Assembly: GCA_035634055.1 (NCBI GenBank)
Contig: DASQDR010000111.1
Span: 1-14,548 of the forward strand
Source: JAICTV01 sp035634055
GTDB lineage: Bacteria; Planctomycetota; Phycisphaerae; Tepidisphaerales; Tepidisphaeraceae
DNA: 14,548 nt
Reading direction: 5' to 3'
The notes under the pieces are model-generated. The model had not been told where the DNA came from and ran no database searches. It saw only the letters and a program-made list of their open reading frames with translations. A program made the position numbers and the translations under genes. This document shows, one piece after another, positions 13,677-14,548 of this stretch (positions within the stretch are counted from its first letter, which is position 1; every line of letters starts with the position of its first letter).

Positions 13677-13898
13677 AATAGCTAATGTCGAATGTCGAAT
13701 GTCGAATGCCGAATGCCGAATGCCGAATGCCGAATGCCGAAACAATACCGAATAACGGAATAGGGAATGATCAAAACGGGATGCTCTCGCTCTCCCGCGT
13801 TTCCATCATTTCTTCACTCGCTATTCAATATTGTTTCGACATTCGACATTTGCTATTCGACATTCCCCGCCCGACCTTCCCTATTCGACATTCCCACT
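13677..13898. repeat. ATGTCGA/ATGCCGA heptad element with inverted arms
   Basis: Eight perfect tandem heptads (13685-13740: three ATGTCGA then five ATGCCGA) followed by AACAATACCGAATAACGGAA. The opposite arm (about 13820-13898) contains reverse-complement heptads (TTCGACATTCGACATT) and CAATATTGTTTCGAC, mirroring GAAACAATA of the left arm. The centre (about 13776-13815) is unpaired. Clearly AT-richer than its surroundings. The frame over it (13685-13936) is a known kind of repeat-derived false protein and is not called as a gene. The stretch 13656-14026 holds nothing else apart from a short CCGGC/GCCGG hairpin near 13907. Confidence 0.88.
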
Positions 13899-14026
13899 CT
13901 GCGGCACCGGCATCGTTGCCGGGCCGAGGACGTTGACGTTCAGAGGTCGCAACGCGTGCGACGGACGCGGGGCGGGTAGACTGCGGGGCGTTCTGCTACG
14001 GTCGCATCGTACCGAGGGGTGAGGTC

Positions 14027-14548
14027 TTGGGTCAGACGCCGTTCCCGCCGGCCGAGAGGCGGTCGCCGTTCCCGCGTAGATCGCCGGCCGCGGGCGGGCG
14101 AGTCGCTGCGGGAGGCGGCGGTCGGCCTGTTCTTCGACCGGTTCCTCCTCTACCTCATGGCCGCGCCAGCACGATGGTGGTGGTGGCCCTGCGTCAAATG
14201 GTTTGAGGTCCCGACGGGGCGCACGCTGGTCGCCCTGGACCGCGTTCGCCCTGGTGCTGGCGGGGATCACGACGTGGCGGTGGTTTCGCATCCGTGGCGC
14301 AGCTCGGGCCGCTCGTGCAGGGCATCCGCGGCGAGCGCGAGGTCGGGCGGAGGCTCGAAGATTTGCGGGCGCTGGGGTGCGTCCCGTTCCCGCCCGGGGA
14401 GGAGTTCAACGTGGATCACGCGCTGGTCGGGCCGGGCGGGATGTTCGCGATCGAGACCAAGACGATCTCGAAGCGGGCGTCCCCGGGCACGGGCGGGGGC
14501 GGGGGCGCGGGCGGGCGCGGGCGGCCGGGGGCGCGGGCGGGCGCGGGC
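14027..14548 (+). pseudogene. NERD-domain protein, frame-broken and 3' truncated
   Basis: Three parts in successive frames read as one family member. TTG at 14027 (GAGGGG 7 nt upstream) opens LGQTPFPPAERRSPFPRR. From about 14095 another frame gives GESLREAAVGLFFDRFLLYL and then ARWWWWPCVKWFEVPTG. From about 14217 the next frame gives a membrane helix, WSPWTAFALVLAGITTWRWF. From about 14300 the next gives GEREVGRRLEDLRALGCVPF, then FNVDHALVGPGGMFAIETKT, the NERD (nuclease-related) core with its NxDH and E-x-K residues. Each junction is a +1 step in a G-rich run, e.g. GGGG at 14216-14219. The family is usually one continuous protein with N-terminal helices and a NERD domain. Either decay or base-insertion errors near a contig end explain this. 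After the core the sequence becomes G-rich low complexity to the window edge. Confidence 0.72.
14485..14548. repeat. G-rich low-complexity tract at window end
   Basis: Runs of three to five G separated by C or GC (GGGCGGGGGCGGGGGCGC and similar) continue to the last base. It interrupts the NERD domain just after its ETKT motif. It could form G-quadruplexes or be an assembly artefact. Confidence 0.8.

Noticed and set aside
13677..13898. CRISPR array
   Set aside because: Units are 7 bp in direct tandem without spacers, and no cas gene is present.
13685..13936. Frame reading SNVECRMPNAECRMPNAE
   Set aside because: Translation of tandem ATGTCGA/ATGCCGA heptads and their inverted arm; a familiar false protein produced by such repeats.

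Overview
The window is a GC-rich bacterial segment of about 14.5 kb whose gene content and protein style suggest a planctomycete, possibly of the Phycisphaerae/Tepidisphaerales type. This is inferred from remembered family resemblance (a coiled-coil membrane protein with a tiny one-helix partner, a DUF4105 protein, GT87 and flippase genes, heptad intergenic repeats); no search was run. No rRNA, tRNA, CRISPR array, transposase or phage gene was seen.

Layout, left to right. Positions 1-498 hold the 3' end of a plus-strand ankyrin-repeat gene with a low-complexity Ala/Ser/Pro tail. From 755 to 6660 all genes are on the minus strand: ribBA (riboflavin synthesis), a GNAT acetyltransferase, a 48-residue membrane protein missed by ORF length cut-offs, a membrane-anchored coiled-coil protein with a strong promoter and a probable operator, then a two-gene unit of a HEAT-repeat lipoprotein and a DUF4105/Lnb_N membrane protein. 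From 6861 to 9880 the plus strand carries an envelope-polysaccharide cluster: a GT87 glycosyltransferase, a small Gly-rich membrane protein and a Wzx/MVF-type flippase. Facing it on the minus strand is a translationally coupled DUF4258-DUF2283 pair, a candidate toxin-antitoxin module. Divergent from that pair is ppdK (pyruvate, phosphate dikinase), with a textbook sigma-70 promoter, a 5' UTR hairpin and a clear intrinsic terminator. The right end is AT-richer repeat DNA made of 7-bp units, followed by a NERD-domain gene broken across reading frames and running off the window into G-rich low-complexity sequence.

Functionally the best-supported core enzymes are RibBA and PPDK. The 4338-9880 block looks devoted to the cell envelope (lipoprotein, possible lipoprotein or lipid acyl chemistry, glycan transfer and export). 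The most unusual material is non-coding: two elements built from inverted arrays of heptads, a dense regulatory patch at 4190-4283, three minus-strand genes whose only promoter-like signal sits 9-11 nt from the start codon (possible leaderless transcripts), and helically phased decamers upstream of ppdK. Two genes (GT87 and NERD) have reading-frame problems that may be assembly errors or real decay.
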